Shown: in pieces, positions 40,800-49,054 of the stretch
Position numbering within the stretch: position 1 is the stretch's first letter
Layout: each line of letters opens with the position of its first letter
Assembly: GCA_036263455.1 (NCBI GenBank)
Contig: DATAGZ010000017.1
Location: 1-64,000, forward strand
Reading direction: 5' to 3'
DNA length: 64,000 nt
Origin: DATAGZ01 sp036263455
Lineage (GTDB): Bacteria > Pseudomonadota > Alphaproteobacteria > Dongiales > Dongiaceae
Position numbers and translations under genes: made by a program
Notes under the pieces: generated by a model
What the model saw: only the letters and a program-made list of their open reading frames with translations
Database searches by the model: none
What the model was told of the DNA's origin: nothing

Positions 40800-42056
40800 T
40801 CAGGCTTCGCTTTTGCTAAGCCGCTTCGCGCTCTGATGGCCAGGGATCTCACGGATGGTCAGCACAATGAGCCCTGCCACTAAGGCAAGTGCGATCGATG
40901 CGGTCCATATATGCGTATAGCGCGCATACAGATCGAAGATATACCCGCCGAGATAGGCTCCGGCAGCCGCGCCAAGGGCATGGCCCATGGCCAATACCCC
41001 CATTGCCAATCCCATGACGCGTGTACCGAGATGGCTGGCCAAGATATTCGCCATCACCGGAACGGTGGAGTAGTCGAAGATGCCGAAAGCCACCGCAAAG
41101 ATCGAAAGAGCGGAAAGGTCATTAGTTATATGCAATAACAGGAAAAAGCTCGCCGCGCGTAAGATGTAGATGGCCGAAAGAAGCTGGGGGCGATTCATGC
41201 GATCGCTCAGATAGCCAGCGCTGGTCATTCCCACCATGTTGAAACCGCTAAGAACACTGTATGCCGTGGCGCTTGCTAGTGGGGGATAGCCGCAGCTGAT
41301 GACATAAGGGATAAAATGCGTCTCGACAACGCCGGCGGTAGTGAAACCGCAAAGCATGAAACTCCAGAACAAGGCGTGAAAAATAGGCGAGCGGACGAGA
41401 AAGAGCAGGCGCTGCGTGACAGATTCTGTCGGTTCCTTGGAAACCGCCGCCGCCCGCGGTCCGGTTGGCTTCAGCGATACCCATAATAGAACGGCGATCC
41501 CCAGGCAAATCAACGCCAATACCGCATAGTTGCTGCGCCAGCCGATCCGCTCGGTCCCATAGGCAAACAGCGGGATGATTAGTAATTGTCCCGCTGTTGC
41601 GCCGGCGGTGGTGATTCCTATCGCCAGGCCACGATTTTTCTCGAAGAGCGGCGCAATCGCCGTAGCCATGACGCTCATCGTCACGATGCCGAAACCAAGG
41701 GCGGAAACGATACCGAACCCTAGGAAGAATACGGACGCGCTGTGCATGAGAGAGAGAAGGCCGCTTCCCGTTGCGATAATGAGCATGCCCGCGATCAAGG
41801 GCTTTCTCGCGCCCGATTTATCGACGAGGTTGCCGACGGCGGGGGCAAGAAGCGCCATGATGATCAGCGCCGCCGCGCCTGCTGTCGAGAGAAAGCTTCG
41901 CGACCATCCGAACGATTCATTCCAGATGGGCATCATGAGGCCGAGAACACCGCGAACCGCAAAAGCGACGCTCAGGGATAAGAAACCGAGCGCGACGATC
42001 AGCCATCGGGGAGAGAAATAAGCGAACACGGCAGTCCTACCTGTCATTTCCCGCAA
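40800..42056 (-). CDS. MFS transporter divergent from the LysR gene
   Basis: This 418-residue, 12-helix MFS protein has an N-terminal half VLGLMMPIWNESFGWSRSFLS, the loop motif VGNLVDKSGARKPLIAG and the mid-protein GYLSDRMNRPQLLSA, resembling monocarboxylate/OFA-type or multidrug members. It is divergently transcribed from the LysR gene, a common arrangement in which the regulator controls both. Efflux of a hydrazine product or uptake of a carboxylic acid precursor are both possible. ATG at 42056 and 42047 are alternatives. Confidence 0.8.
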   Translation of the reverse strand: MREMTGRTAVFAYFSPRWLIVALGFLSLSVAFAVRGVLGLMMPIWNESFGWSRSFLSTAGAAALIIMALLAPAVGNLVDKSGARKPLIAGMLIIATGSGLLSLMHSASVFFLGFGIVSALGFGIVTMSVMATAIAPLFEKNRGLAIGITTAGATAGQLLIIPLFAYGTERIGWRSNYAVLALICLGIAVLLWVSLKPTGPRAAAVSKEPTESVTQRLLFLVRSPIFHALFWSFMLCGFTTAGVVETHFIPYVISCGYPPLASATAYSVLSGFNMVGMTSAGYLSDRMNRPQLLSAIYILRAASFFLLLHITNDLSALSIFAVAFGIFDYSTVPVMANILASHLGTRVMGLAMGVLAMGHALGAAAGAYLGGYIFDLYARYTHIWTASIALALVAGLIVLTIREIPGHQSAKRLSKSEA

Positions 42057-42154
42057 ATGGGATGAGGCCTCTGGTCGGAAAATCCAGGGACACTCAGCAT
42101 GTGTACAGGGAAATGGTCTTATGCTACGGTAACTCGTAGAGGCAACTCAAATTT

Positions 42155-42172
42155 TCTAAAGGGTGCTTTAAT
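42155..42172. promoter_or_regulatory. Inverted repeat similar to the one upstream of the hydroxylase
   Basis: TCTAAA (42155-42160), six nt, then TTTAAT (42167-42172), 12 nt before the LysR ATG. It shares the TCTAAA-N6-TTTA core with 35529-35543. The position, inside the divergent LysR/MFS promoter region, fits an autoregulatory site. Confidence 0.4.
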
Positions 42173-42184
42173 AACGATAAACAT

Positions 42185-43096
42185 ATGCATCGCATTTTTC
42201 CATCCGTCCATGCGCTCAGGGCATTCGATGCGGTCGCGCGGCATCTGAGCTTCAAGAAAGCCGCGAGAGAATTGAATCTTTCGCCAGGCGCGATCAGCCA
42301 AAAGGTTCGCAATCTCGAGGATCAGCTGGGCGTGAATTTATTCGAGCGCACGCAACATAAAGTCATCCTCACCCCTGAAGGTAACATCTACTTACCGGGT
42401 ATCCGGCGCGCCCTTCTGGAAATTATGGATTCCGGGCACCTCATCAGGAAGCATAAGGAGAATCCCAGATTAACCGTGAACACGCTCTCCTATTTCGCAG
42501 CCAAGTGGCTTATCCCCAGGCTCAATCATTTCAACCATCTTCACGCCAAGATCGTCGTCAACGTGAATACGTCCAGCGAACTGGTGGATTTCGTTAATGA
42601 CGACGTGGCTATCCGTCATGGCATGGGCCAATATCAAGGCCTCGCCAGTTTCCGGCTTTTCTCTGAAGATCTGATCCCAGTATGCAGCCCCGCCCTTCTC
42701 AAGGGGGAACATCCCTTACGCCATCCTCAAGATTTGCAGTACCATACCCTGCTCCATGATAGTTTAGGACGGGATTGGGGATTCTTTTTGCGGGGGCTGA
42801 ATATTATGGAGGTCGACGCCGATAAAGGCCCCCGATTCAATGATGAGAGCCTCATCTTTCAGGCGGCGATAGAAGGGCAGGGGGTCGCGTTGGGACGTAG
42901 CGCGTTGGTCGCCCACGATATCCAAAAAGGAAATCTCGTCCGGCCATTCGCAATCAGTATGCCGAGCGCCTTTGCGTATTATCTGGTCTATCCCGAAGAT
43001 CGCGTCGATAACCCGGTGATCGCCGCCTTTCAGCGGTGGCTCCTGGACATTTCAAAAGAGAATTGTTTCGATAACCGGAAATATTCCACCGGCTGA
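42185..43096 (+). CDS. LysR-type transcriptional regulator (GcvA-like)
   Basis: This 303-residue LTTR has an N-terminal winged HTH: LRAFDAVARHLSFKKAARELNLSPGAISQKVRNLEDQLGVNLFERT (read in parts, about 10-55). The co-inducer domain has WLIPRLNHF, VAIRHGMGQY and ISMPSAFAYYLVYPED. It is of the GcvA/AmpR type that usually responds to a small ligand. It probably controls the divergent MFS gene and, through the shared inverted repeat, the N-N operon. Its 3' end overlaps the convergent binding-protein gene by 67 nt, an unusually long tail-to-tail overlap that could couple their expression by antisense effects. Confidence 0.85.
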   Translation: MHRIFPSVHALRAFDAVARHLSFKKAARELNLSPGAISQKVRNLEDQLGVNLFERTQHKVILTPEGNIYLPGIRRALLEIMDSGHLIRKHKENPRLTVNTLSYFAAKWLIPRLNHFNHLHAKIVVNVNTSSELVDFVNDDVAIRHGMGQYQGLASFRLFSEDLIPVCSPALLKGEHPLRHPQDLQYHTLLHDSLGRDWGFFLRGLNIMEVDADKGPRFNDESLIFQAAIEGQGVALGRSALVAHDIQKGNLVRPFAISMPSAFAYYLVYPEDRVDNPVIAAFQRWLLDISKENCFDNRKYSTG

Positions 43097-44094
43097 AAGC
43101 GGTTCTCAGAAAAACACCATAGCGCGAAAAGGGGATTGGCATTGTCACCGTTCTCGGTAAAAAAAGTTTTCCCGAGAATAGTGTCGCATCCGGAGGCAAG
43201 GATGCCATTGCAGGTCTTTCGGCGGTCTTTTCCCTTTGCAATGAGAATGCCGATTTCCATGGCGGCAACCGTTGCTAAGAAGTAAGGGGTATCCCTGACT
43301 ATGCCATAGATGCGGGCAAGTTTCCAAAGAAGGTCATCAATAGAAGGCTTGGTAATGATATCGGAGGGAGTGATGCCGAATATACCGATCTTCTGGTTGT
43401 TTTTCAAATCCTTAAGCGAATCGGGGTGAACCGAGTCATCCAGAATAAAAATGGGATCTCCGTCTCCTTGATCCCGCGTTGCTCGAATGTGGCGAATAAC
43501 GAATTGCTGATGGCCGAGGAAGAGATGCGCATGGGAATCTGGCTTTTGCTTCGGAACCAGAGAGTTTATTTTCTTGAAAGAGGACGCGAGCTTCCTCGCA
43601 TAGGAACTTCCGTCTTCCCAAACGGTAACGTTCGTAAGGCCTCTTTGGGTACAGATATGGTGATGCGCCGCCATGGCGATCTGATTATTGGTCGCCCCGA
43701 GGCGAAAAACGAAGTGAGGGTGCAGACTGCTCTGCTTATTGCGCGTTAAGCCGTCTTCGCTGGCCGTTGGAAGGAGCGCGGGTATGCCGGCGCGACGGTA
43801 GCGCGCCAATGCCGCTTCCGCGGCACCGCTATTATAATGACCGACGACTGCATCGACCCCCGCTCTTATCAAGGCGTCCGCCGCCAAACGACCGCCTTGC
43901 GGCGACATGCGGTCCGATTTCCAAACAAGGTGGATGCGTTTCCGAAGGATCGGCGGCTGCAAGGCAAGCGCCGTCTGAACGGCGGCAATCAATGTTTGCT
44001 TATGAATTGTTTTCGCCGGCTCCAAGGCTGCCGAAATTCCTAAGCGGATGCGGTTATCCGCGAATGGTGCGCTGATCGGCTTCCTCGCCCACAT
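43030..44094 (-). CDS. LivJ-like type-1 binding protein without signal peptide
   Basis: This 354-residue protein has the periplasmic branched-chain amino acid binding fold: IRLGISAALEPAKTIHKQTLIAAVQ, VVGHYNSGAAEAALARYRRAGIPALLPTAS (in parts), HFVFRLGATNNQIAMAAHHH and NVTVWEDGSSYARKLASSF. Instead of a signal peptide it starts MWARKPISAPFADNRI and the first strand begins at residue 16. GAAGGAAG lies 6 nt before its ATG, so the start is sound. A cytoplasmic LivJ-like protein can act as an amino-acid sensor, as AmiC does. No transporter genes are adjacent. Confidence 0.7.
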   Translation of the reverse strand: MWARKPISAPFADNRIRLGISAALEPAKTIHKQTLIAAVQTALALQPPILRKRIHLVWKSDRMSPQGGRLAADALIRAGVDAVVGHYNSGAAEAALARYRRAGIPALLPTASEDGLTRNKQSSLHPHFVFRLGATNNQIAMAAHHHICTQRGLTNVTVWEDGSSYARKLASSFKKINSLVPKQKPDSHAHLFLGHQQFVIRHIRATRDQGDGDPIFILDDSVHPDSLKDLKNNQKIGIFGITPSDIITKPSIDDLLWKLARIYGIVRDTPYFLATVAAMEIGILIAKGKDRRKTCNGILASGCDTILGKTFFTENGDNANPLFALWCFSENRFQPVEYFRLSKQFSFEMSRSHR

Positions 44095-44473
44095 GTGTCT
44101 CTTCCTTCGGTAGCCCGGGAGTCGAACCCAGATTGTCGGGCGAAGCCGTCCCTGTCAATCAAGCGCGCATACATACGGTGCGGACTGGTATTAAAGTGCA
44201 TGGTTCGCACAAGAATGCATCCGGATCGTTTCCGTTTCGCGCTTGCTCCTAGGATAGTCCCACTTCCCGCGACGCGGCTGGCCTTACCGGAGAGCCCGTC
44301 CGGCATTTGTATCTATGCCATCGCTGCGGGCGACGCCATCCGCTCTCCTCATTCTCCTCTTCCTGCTTCCAGCTCGCGATGGGCGTCTTTCAATACTGAT
44401 AAACGGCGACGCTTTCATACAATTCTGTTGCCAATGCGTCAGGTCGCGCTAGAGTGGTCGCAAAGGGGGGTGG
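44095..44473. other. Intergenic region at the island edge
   Basis: 379 nt separate the accessory zone from the glycerol operon. It holds the tRNA-like fragment at 44107-44131 and otherwise nothing coding that can be supported. G+C rises visibly after about 44220. No clear glpD promoter or GlpR-type palindrome was recognised. Confidence 0.4.
44107..44131 (-). other. tRNA 3'-end-like fragment (T-arm plus acceptor strand)
   Basis: On the minus strand CTGGG-TTCGACT-CCCGG forms a perfect T-arm (one wobble) followed by seven acceptor-type bases GCTACCG and A. No D-arm or anticodon arm is found upstream and CCA is not encoded, so it is not a complete tRNA. tRNA 3' ends are typical integrase targets, and this one lies exactly at the compositional boundary. 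Confidence 0.4.
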
Positions 44474-46000
44474 GTGAACGGTCTTCCACACCAGGACATC
44501 TATGATCTTCTGATCATCGGCGGGGGTATCAACGGGGCAGGTATCGCGCGCGACGCTGCGGGGCGGGGCCTCAAGGTGCTGCTCGTCGAGCAGGGGGATC
44601 TCGCCTGCGGCACGTCCTCGGCCTCGACCAAGCTCATCCATGGCGGGCTGCGCTATCTCGAACAGTACGAATTCCGCCTGGTGCGCGAAGCGTTGATCGA
44701 GCGTGAGGTTCTGCTGCGAAACGCGCCGCACATCATCCGGCCGCTGCGTTTCATCCTGCCGCATGAGCGCGGGCTGCGTCCCAGCTGGCTAATCCGGCTC
44801 GGCCTTTTTCTCTACGATCATCTGGGTGGGCGCGAGACGTTGCCCGGATCGGAAACCATCCATCGTTCCGACGGCCTCCTGGATGCGCTTCAGCCGCGTT
44901 TTCGCCTGGGCTATGCCTATTCGGATTGCTGGGTCGAAGATTCGCGCCTGGTCGTTCTGAACGCCCTCGATGCGCGCGAGCGCGGTGCAACTATCAAGAC
45001 TCGCACCCGCTTTCTCTCGGCCGCGCGCGCCGATGGAATTTGGCGGGCGCAAGTAAGCGAAGGGGACGCGCGGCGTGCCGTGGCGGCGCGGGTCCTTATC
45101 AATGCCGCCGGCCCCTGGCTGGGCGAGGTCCTCACTCAGGGAATCGGTCAAGCGCGCGCGCGCCAGTTGCGCCTTGTAAAGGGTAGCCACATTGTGGTGC
45201 CGCGGCTGTTTCCTGGCGAGCACGCATTCATCTTACAAAACCGCGACCGTCGCATCGTCTTTGCCATCCCCTATGAACAGCGTTTCACCCTGATCGGCAC
45301 GACCGATATCCCTTTCGAGGGCGATCCCGCCGGCATCGCCATTTCGCCCGAGGAAACCGCATATCTGTGCGATGTCATCAATGGCTACTTCCGCAAGTCC
45401 ATCACGCCGGAAAGCGTCGTGCATAGCTATGCGGGGGTTCGGCCCCTCCATGATGACGACAGCACGGCCAGTGCCTCCACGGTTACCCGCGATTACGTGC
45501 TCGATCTCGCCGGCGGTCAGGGAGAGGCGCCGCTTCTGACCATCTATGGCGGCAAGATCACCACCTATCGCCGCCTGGCCGAGCATGCGCTGGAAAAACT
45601 GCAGCCGTCTCTCGCCACGCGCGCGCGCGCGTGGACCAGCACCGCGCCCCTGCCGGGCGGGGACATTCCCGGCGCCGATTTCGCGCGCTTCGCGACCGAG
45701 CAGAAGAAACGCTATGCCTGGCTCGCCCCAGAAACGGTCCACCGCCTCGCGCGCGCTTATGGCACGCGCATCGGGAACGTGCTCGGGGATGCACGCGGGC
45801 CTGCGGATCTGGGCGAGCAATTCGCCGGCGATTTCTATGAGCGCGAGGCAGAATACCTAGTGCAAGCGGAATGGGCGCGCACCGCCGAGGATATGCTTTG
45901 GCGCCGCTCCAAGCTCGGTCTGCACCTGCCGAGCGCCGCGCGCGACAAGCTCGCCGCCTGGCTCGCACGCCACCGCATCGCCGCGGAGATGCAATCGTGA
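44474..46000 (+). CDS. glpD: Aerobic glycerol-3-phosphate dehydrogenase
   Basis: This 508-residue FAD enzyme oxidises sn-glycerol-3-phosphate to dihydroxyacetone phosphate and feeds electrons to quinone at the inner membrane face. The N-terminal YDLLIIGGGINGAGIARDAAG binds FAD (about 7-27, in parts), followed by GTSSASTKLIHGGLRYLEQYEF, GVRPLHDDD and the C-terminal helical cap (EYLVQAEWARTAEDMLWRRSKLG). It starts at GTG 44474 after GGGGGG. The TGA overlaps the GTG of the ABC ATPase gene by 4 nt, so it is the first gene of a glpDSTPQUV-type operon known from rhizobia. Confidence 0.95.
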   Translation: MNGLPHQDIYDLLIIGGGINGAGIARDAAGRGLKVLLVEQGDLACGTSSASTKLIHGGLRYLEQYEFRLVREALIEREVLLRNAPHIIRPLRFILPHERGLRPSWLIRLGLFLYDHLGGRETLPGSETIHRSDGLLDALQPRFRLGYAYSDCWVEDSRLVVLNALDARERGATIKTRTRFLSAARADGIWRAQVSEGDARRAVAARVLINAAGPWLGEVLTQGIGQARARQLRLVKGSHIVVPRLFPGEHAFILQNRDRRIVFAIPYEQRFTLIGTTDIPFEGDPAGIAISPEETAYLCDVINGYFRKSITPESVVHSYAGVRPLHDDDSTASASTVTRDYVLDLAGGQGEAPLLTIYGGKITTYRRLAEHALEKLQPSLATRARAWTSTAPLPGGDIPGADFARFATEQKKRYAWLAPETVHRLARAYGTRIGNVLGDARGPADLGEQFAGDFYEREAEYLVQAEWARTAEDMLWRRSKLGLHLPSAARDKLAAWLARHRIAAEMQS

Positions 46001-47070
46001 GGCTCGTTCTCGAAGACATCCATTACGCGGTCGGTGCGCGCCCCTATCTCTCGGGCATTTCCCTGACCTTCACGGCGGGCTTGAACACGCTGCTCGGCCC
46101 CACCGGCGCGGGCAAGACGTCGCTGCTCCGGCTGATTGCGGGGCTGGAGCAACCCAGCCAGGGGCGAATGCTGCTCGATGGTCGTGACATCACTCGCCAG
46201 GGTGTCAAGGAGCGGCCGGTCGCGATGGTCTATCAGCAATTCGTGAATTACCCGGCTTTCACCGTCTATGAGAATATCGCCTCGCCCTTGCGGCAGGGCA
46301 AGCAGCGGCTCGGGCAAAGCGAGATCGACCGGCGCGTGCGGGACGCGGCGCGGCGGATGCATATCGAACACCTCCTCGACCGGTTGCCGGGGGAATTGTC
46401 TGGGGGCCAGCAGCAGCGTACCGCCATAGCCCGCGCGCTGGTCAAGCAGGCCGCGATCCTGCTGCTCGACGAACCTTTGGTCAATCTCGATTACAAGCTG
46501 CGCGAGGAACTGCGCGGCGAGCTGCGCGCCCTGTTTGAAACCAGCGGCACCATCGTGATCTATACGACCACCGAACCGCAGGAGGCGCTGCTGCTCGGCG
46601 GCCAAGTGGCGCTGCTCGACGAAGGCTGGATGGTGCAGACCGGCCCGACGCTCGAGGTCTACCGGAACCCCGCCACGACCCGTGCCGGGGAAATTTTCAG
46701 CGACCCGCCGATGAACCTAATGGAATGCAGCCTCGACGGCGGCGAGTTGGCCCTGGGACCCGCGCTGCGCGCCACCTTGCCCGCCTATGCCGCCGATCTG
46801 ATGCCGGGCCGTTATGTGCTGGGGGTGCGCGCCAACCATATCGCCACCGCCCCTTGGACGGATTCGATTGCCCTCGAGGCCGAAGTGGAACTGGCCGAGA
46901 TCGGTGGGTCGCAGACTTATCTGCATCTGCGGCATGGACCGCTCCAATTCGTGGCGGAAGTCTCTGGCGTGCACTCCTATGCGCTGGGTGCGCGCGTGCC
47001 GGTCTTCTTCGATCGCACGCGGCTATACCTCTTCGATGAAGCCAGGCAACTGGCGGGAGCACCCCGGTAA
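45997..47070 (+). CDS. glpS: Glycerol ABC transporter ATP-binding protein
   Basis: This 357-residue ABC ATPase of the sugar (MalK/UgpC) class has Walker A LLGPTGAGKTSLLRL (about 35-49), Q-loop YQQFVNYPAFTVYENI, signature LSGGQQQRTAIARAL and Walker B AILLLDEPLVNLD. A C-terminal OB-type regulatory domain ends in FFDRTRLYLFDE. GTG at 45997 is taken as start because it overlaps the glpD stop (GTGA) and the protein then begins at the first ABC strand. It overlaps the second ATPase gene by one nt. The importer has two different ATPases, as in the known glycerol system. Confidence 0.85.
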   Translation: MRLVLEDIHYAVGARPYLSGISLTFTAGLNTLLGPTGAGKTSLLRLIAGLEQPSQGRMLLDGRDITRQGVKERPVAMVYQQFVNYPAFTVYENIASPLRQGKQRLGQSEIDRRVRDAARRMHIEHLLDRLPGELSGGQQQRTAIARALVKQAAILLLDEPLVNLDYKLREELRGELRALFETSGTIVIYTTTEPQEALLLGGQVALLDEGWMVQTGPTLEVYRNPATTRAGEIFSDPPMNLMECSLDGGELALGPALRATLPAYAADLMPGRYVLGVRANHIATAPWTDSIALEAEVELAEIGGSQTYLHLRHGPLQFVAEVSGVHSYALGARVPVFFDRTRLYLFDEARQLAGAPR

Positions 47071-48176
47071 TGGCACGGATCCATCTCCGGGGCCTCGCCC
47101 ATTCCTATAAAGATCGGCCGGCCCTGCGCGAGGATTACGCGCTGCCGGGACTGGATATGGTATGGCGCGACGGCGGCGCCTACGCCTTGCTCGGACCCTC
47201 GGGTTGCGGCAAGACCACCCTGCTCAATATCATCTCCGGTCTGATCCGTCCGACCCGGGGGCAGGTGCTTTTCGACGATGTCGACGTGACGCTGCTGCCT
47301 CCGGAAAAGCGCAATATCGCCCAGGTCTTTCAGTTCCCGGTCGTTTACGACACGATGAGCGTCTACGACAATCTCGCTTTTCCCCTGCGCAACCGCGGCT
47401 GGGACGAGGCGGCGCTGCGCAAACGCGTGGGTGAGATCGCCGAAATGCTCGACCTTTCCGCGAGCCTTTCCCTCAAAGCCCGCAATTTGGGCGCGGACGC
47501 CAAGCAGAAGATCTCCATGGGCCGCGGCCTGGTGCGGCCGGATGTGGCGGCGATCCTGTTCGACGAGCCGCTCACCGCCATCGATCAACACCTCAAATGG
47601 CAGCTGCGCCGCAAGCTCAAGGAGATTCACCGCCAACTAAAACTGACGCTGATCTATGTCACCCACGACCAGGTGGAGGCCATGACTTTTGCAGACGAGG
47701 TGGTCGTCATGTATGAAGGCGAGGTGGTACAGCAGGGCACCCCGCAGGATTTGTTCGAACACCCGTCTCACGTCTTCGTCGGATATTTCGTGGGCTCGCC
47801 GGGGATGAATCTGCTCCCCTGCGCGCTCGCTCCCGGCGGCGCGACGATCGACGGCCAGACCGTGCCCCTCGCACCTGCTTTGCTGGAGGCCGCCCGTGCG
47901 AAAACCGGCGACACAGTGCTCGGGATCCGGCCGGAATTCGTGAAGCTCGCCCCAGCCCAAGGTCCGCGCGTCGTCTCCGCGACGGTGGAGCGGGTAGAGG
48001 CCCTGGGCACGCATACGCTGCTGGTAGCCCGGATCGGCCCCCATCCGATCCTAGCGAAATTGCCGGAACAGGCCGCGATTAGCGGCGAGAGGGTTTGGCT
48101 GGAACTGCCGGCAGCCTGGACGATCCTCTATCGCGACGGCAAATCGGTCGCGCGAAGCGGGGTTTCTGCCCCATGA
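47070..48176 (+). CDS. glpT: Glycerol ABC transporter ATP-binding protein, second
   Basis: This 368-residue ABC ATPase carries LLGPSGCGKTTLLNI (Walker A, about 41-55), QVFQFPVVYDTMSVYDNL (Q-loop), NLGADAKQKISMGRGLVRP in the signature position and ILFDEPLTAIDQHLKW (Walker B, D-loop). The LSGGQ signature is degenerate (NLGADAKQK), which is typical of one partner in heterodimeric glycerol importers, where only one composite site is canonical. The regulatory C-domain includes LGIRPEFVKL. It ends in an ATGA overlap with the first permease gene. The gene name follows the rhizobial operon and is not the E. coli GlpT antiporter. Confidence 0.85.
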   Translation: MARIHLRGLAHSYKDRPALREDYALPGLDMVWRDGGAYALLGPSGCGKTTLLNIISGLIRPTRGQVLFDDVDVTLLPPEKRNIAQVFQFPVVYDTMSVYDNLAFPLRNRGWDEAALRKRVGEIAEMLDLSASLSLKARNLGADAKQKISMGRGLVRPDVAAILFDEPLTAIDQHLKWQLRRKLKEIHRQLKLTLIYVTHDQVEAMTFADEVVVMYEGEVVQQGTPQDLFEHPSHVFVGYFVGSPGMNLLPCALAPGGATIDGQTVPLAPALLEAARAKTGDTVLGIRPEFVKLAPAQGPRVVSATVERVEALGTHTLLVARIGPHPILAKLPEQAAISGERVWLELPAAWTILYRDGKSVARSGVSAP

Positions 48177-49054
48177 TAAAGACAACCAATAATCGCGCCT
48201 GGTTCCTGGTTCTGCCGGTCTTCATCTCGGTGGCGTTCAGCGCGATCATCCCGCTCATGACTGTGGTCAATTATTCGGTCCAGGACATTCTCGGTCCCGA
48301 CCAGCGCGTCTGGGTCGGTTCCGAATGGTTCACCCAGGTCCTGACCGATGCCGACCTGAGGGACGCGCTCGTCAAGCAGATCCTGTTCTCGGGCGCAGTG
48401 CTGCTCACCGAGATACCGCTCGGCGTCGCCCTGTCGCTCTGCATCCCGGCGCGGGGGCCGGGCGCCTCGGCGTCGCTGGTCCTCCTGGCCTTGCCGCTGC
48501 TCATTCCCTGGAACGTCGTGGGAACGATTTTCCAGATCTTCGGCCGCGCCGATATCGGCCTCGCCGGTTATACTCTCAACGCCCTCGGTATCGATTACAA
48601 TTATGCCGCTCATTCCGGGGATGCGTGGTTCACGGTCCTCGCCATGGATATCTGGCATTGGACGCCGCTCGTGGCCCTGCTGTCCTATGCGGGGCTGCGC
48701 GCCATTCCCGAGGCCTTCTACCAGGCGGCGCGCATCGATGCCGCGCGGCCGTTCGCGGTCTTCCGCCACATCCAGCTGCCCCGGCTCAAGGGTGTGCTGA
48801 CGATCGCCATCCTGCTGCGCTTCATGGACAGTTTCATGATCTATACCGAGCCTTTCGTGCTGACCGGCGGCGGGCCGGGCAATGCCACGACGTTCCTCTC
48901 GCAATATTTGACCCGGCTCGCGGTGGGCCAGTTCGACCTTGGACCCGCCGCCGCTTTTTCGCTCGTCTATTTTCTTATCGTGCTGCTGTTCTGCTGGCTG
49001 TTCTATACCGCGGTCCAGAATGTCGGACGCGCGCCCGAACAGGAACAAGCGTGA
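48173..49054 (+). CDS. glpP: Glycerol ABC transporter permease
   Basis: This 293-residue MalF-type permease has six predicted helices. The family EAA loop appears as YAGLRAIPEAFYQAARIDAARPFAVFRHIQLPRLKG (about 180-215, in parts), where the Gly-containing helix contacts the ATPases. The ATG at 48173 overlaps the ATPase stop by four nt; longer frames are artefacts of the upstream gene. It forms the membrane channel with the next gene product. Confidence 0.9.
   Translation: MIKTTNNRAWFLVLPVFISVAFSAIIPLMTVVNYSVQDILGPDQRVWVGSEWFTQVLTDADLRDALVKQILFSGAVLLTEIPLGVALSLCIPARGPGASASLVLLALPLLIPWNVVGTIFQIFGRADIGLAGYTLNALGIDYNYAAHSGDAWFTVLAMDIWHWTPLVALLSYAGLRAIPEAFYQAARIDAARPFAVFRHIQLPRLKGVLTIAILLRFMDSFMIYTEPFVLTGGGPGNATTFLSQYLTRLAVGQFDLGPAAAFSLVYFLIVLLFCWLFYTAVQNVGRAPEQEQA

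Noticed and set aside
2..44000. CRISPR array
   Set aside because: No set of regularly spaced repeats was seen anywhere in the window.
44107..44131. Functional tRNA on the minus strand
   Set aside because: No anticodon or D-arm can be folded from the adjacent sequence; it is a fragment.
45558..46019. Long antisense frames inside the GC-rich core genes (for example 45558-46019 and 49003-50139)
   Set aside because: These arise from codon bias in high-GC genes; they are rich in Arg and Gly, lack domains, and oppose well-supported genes.
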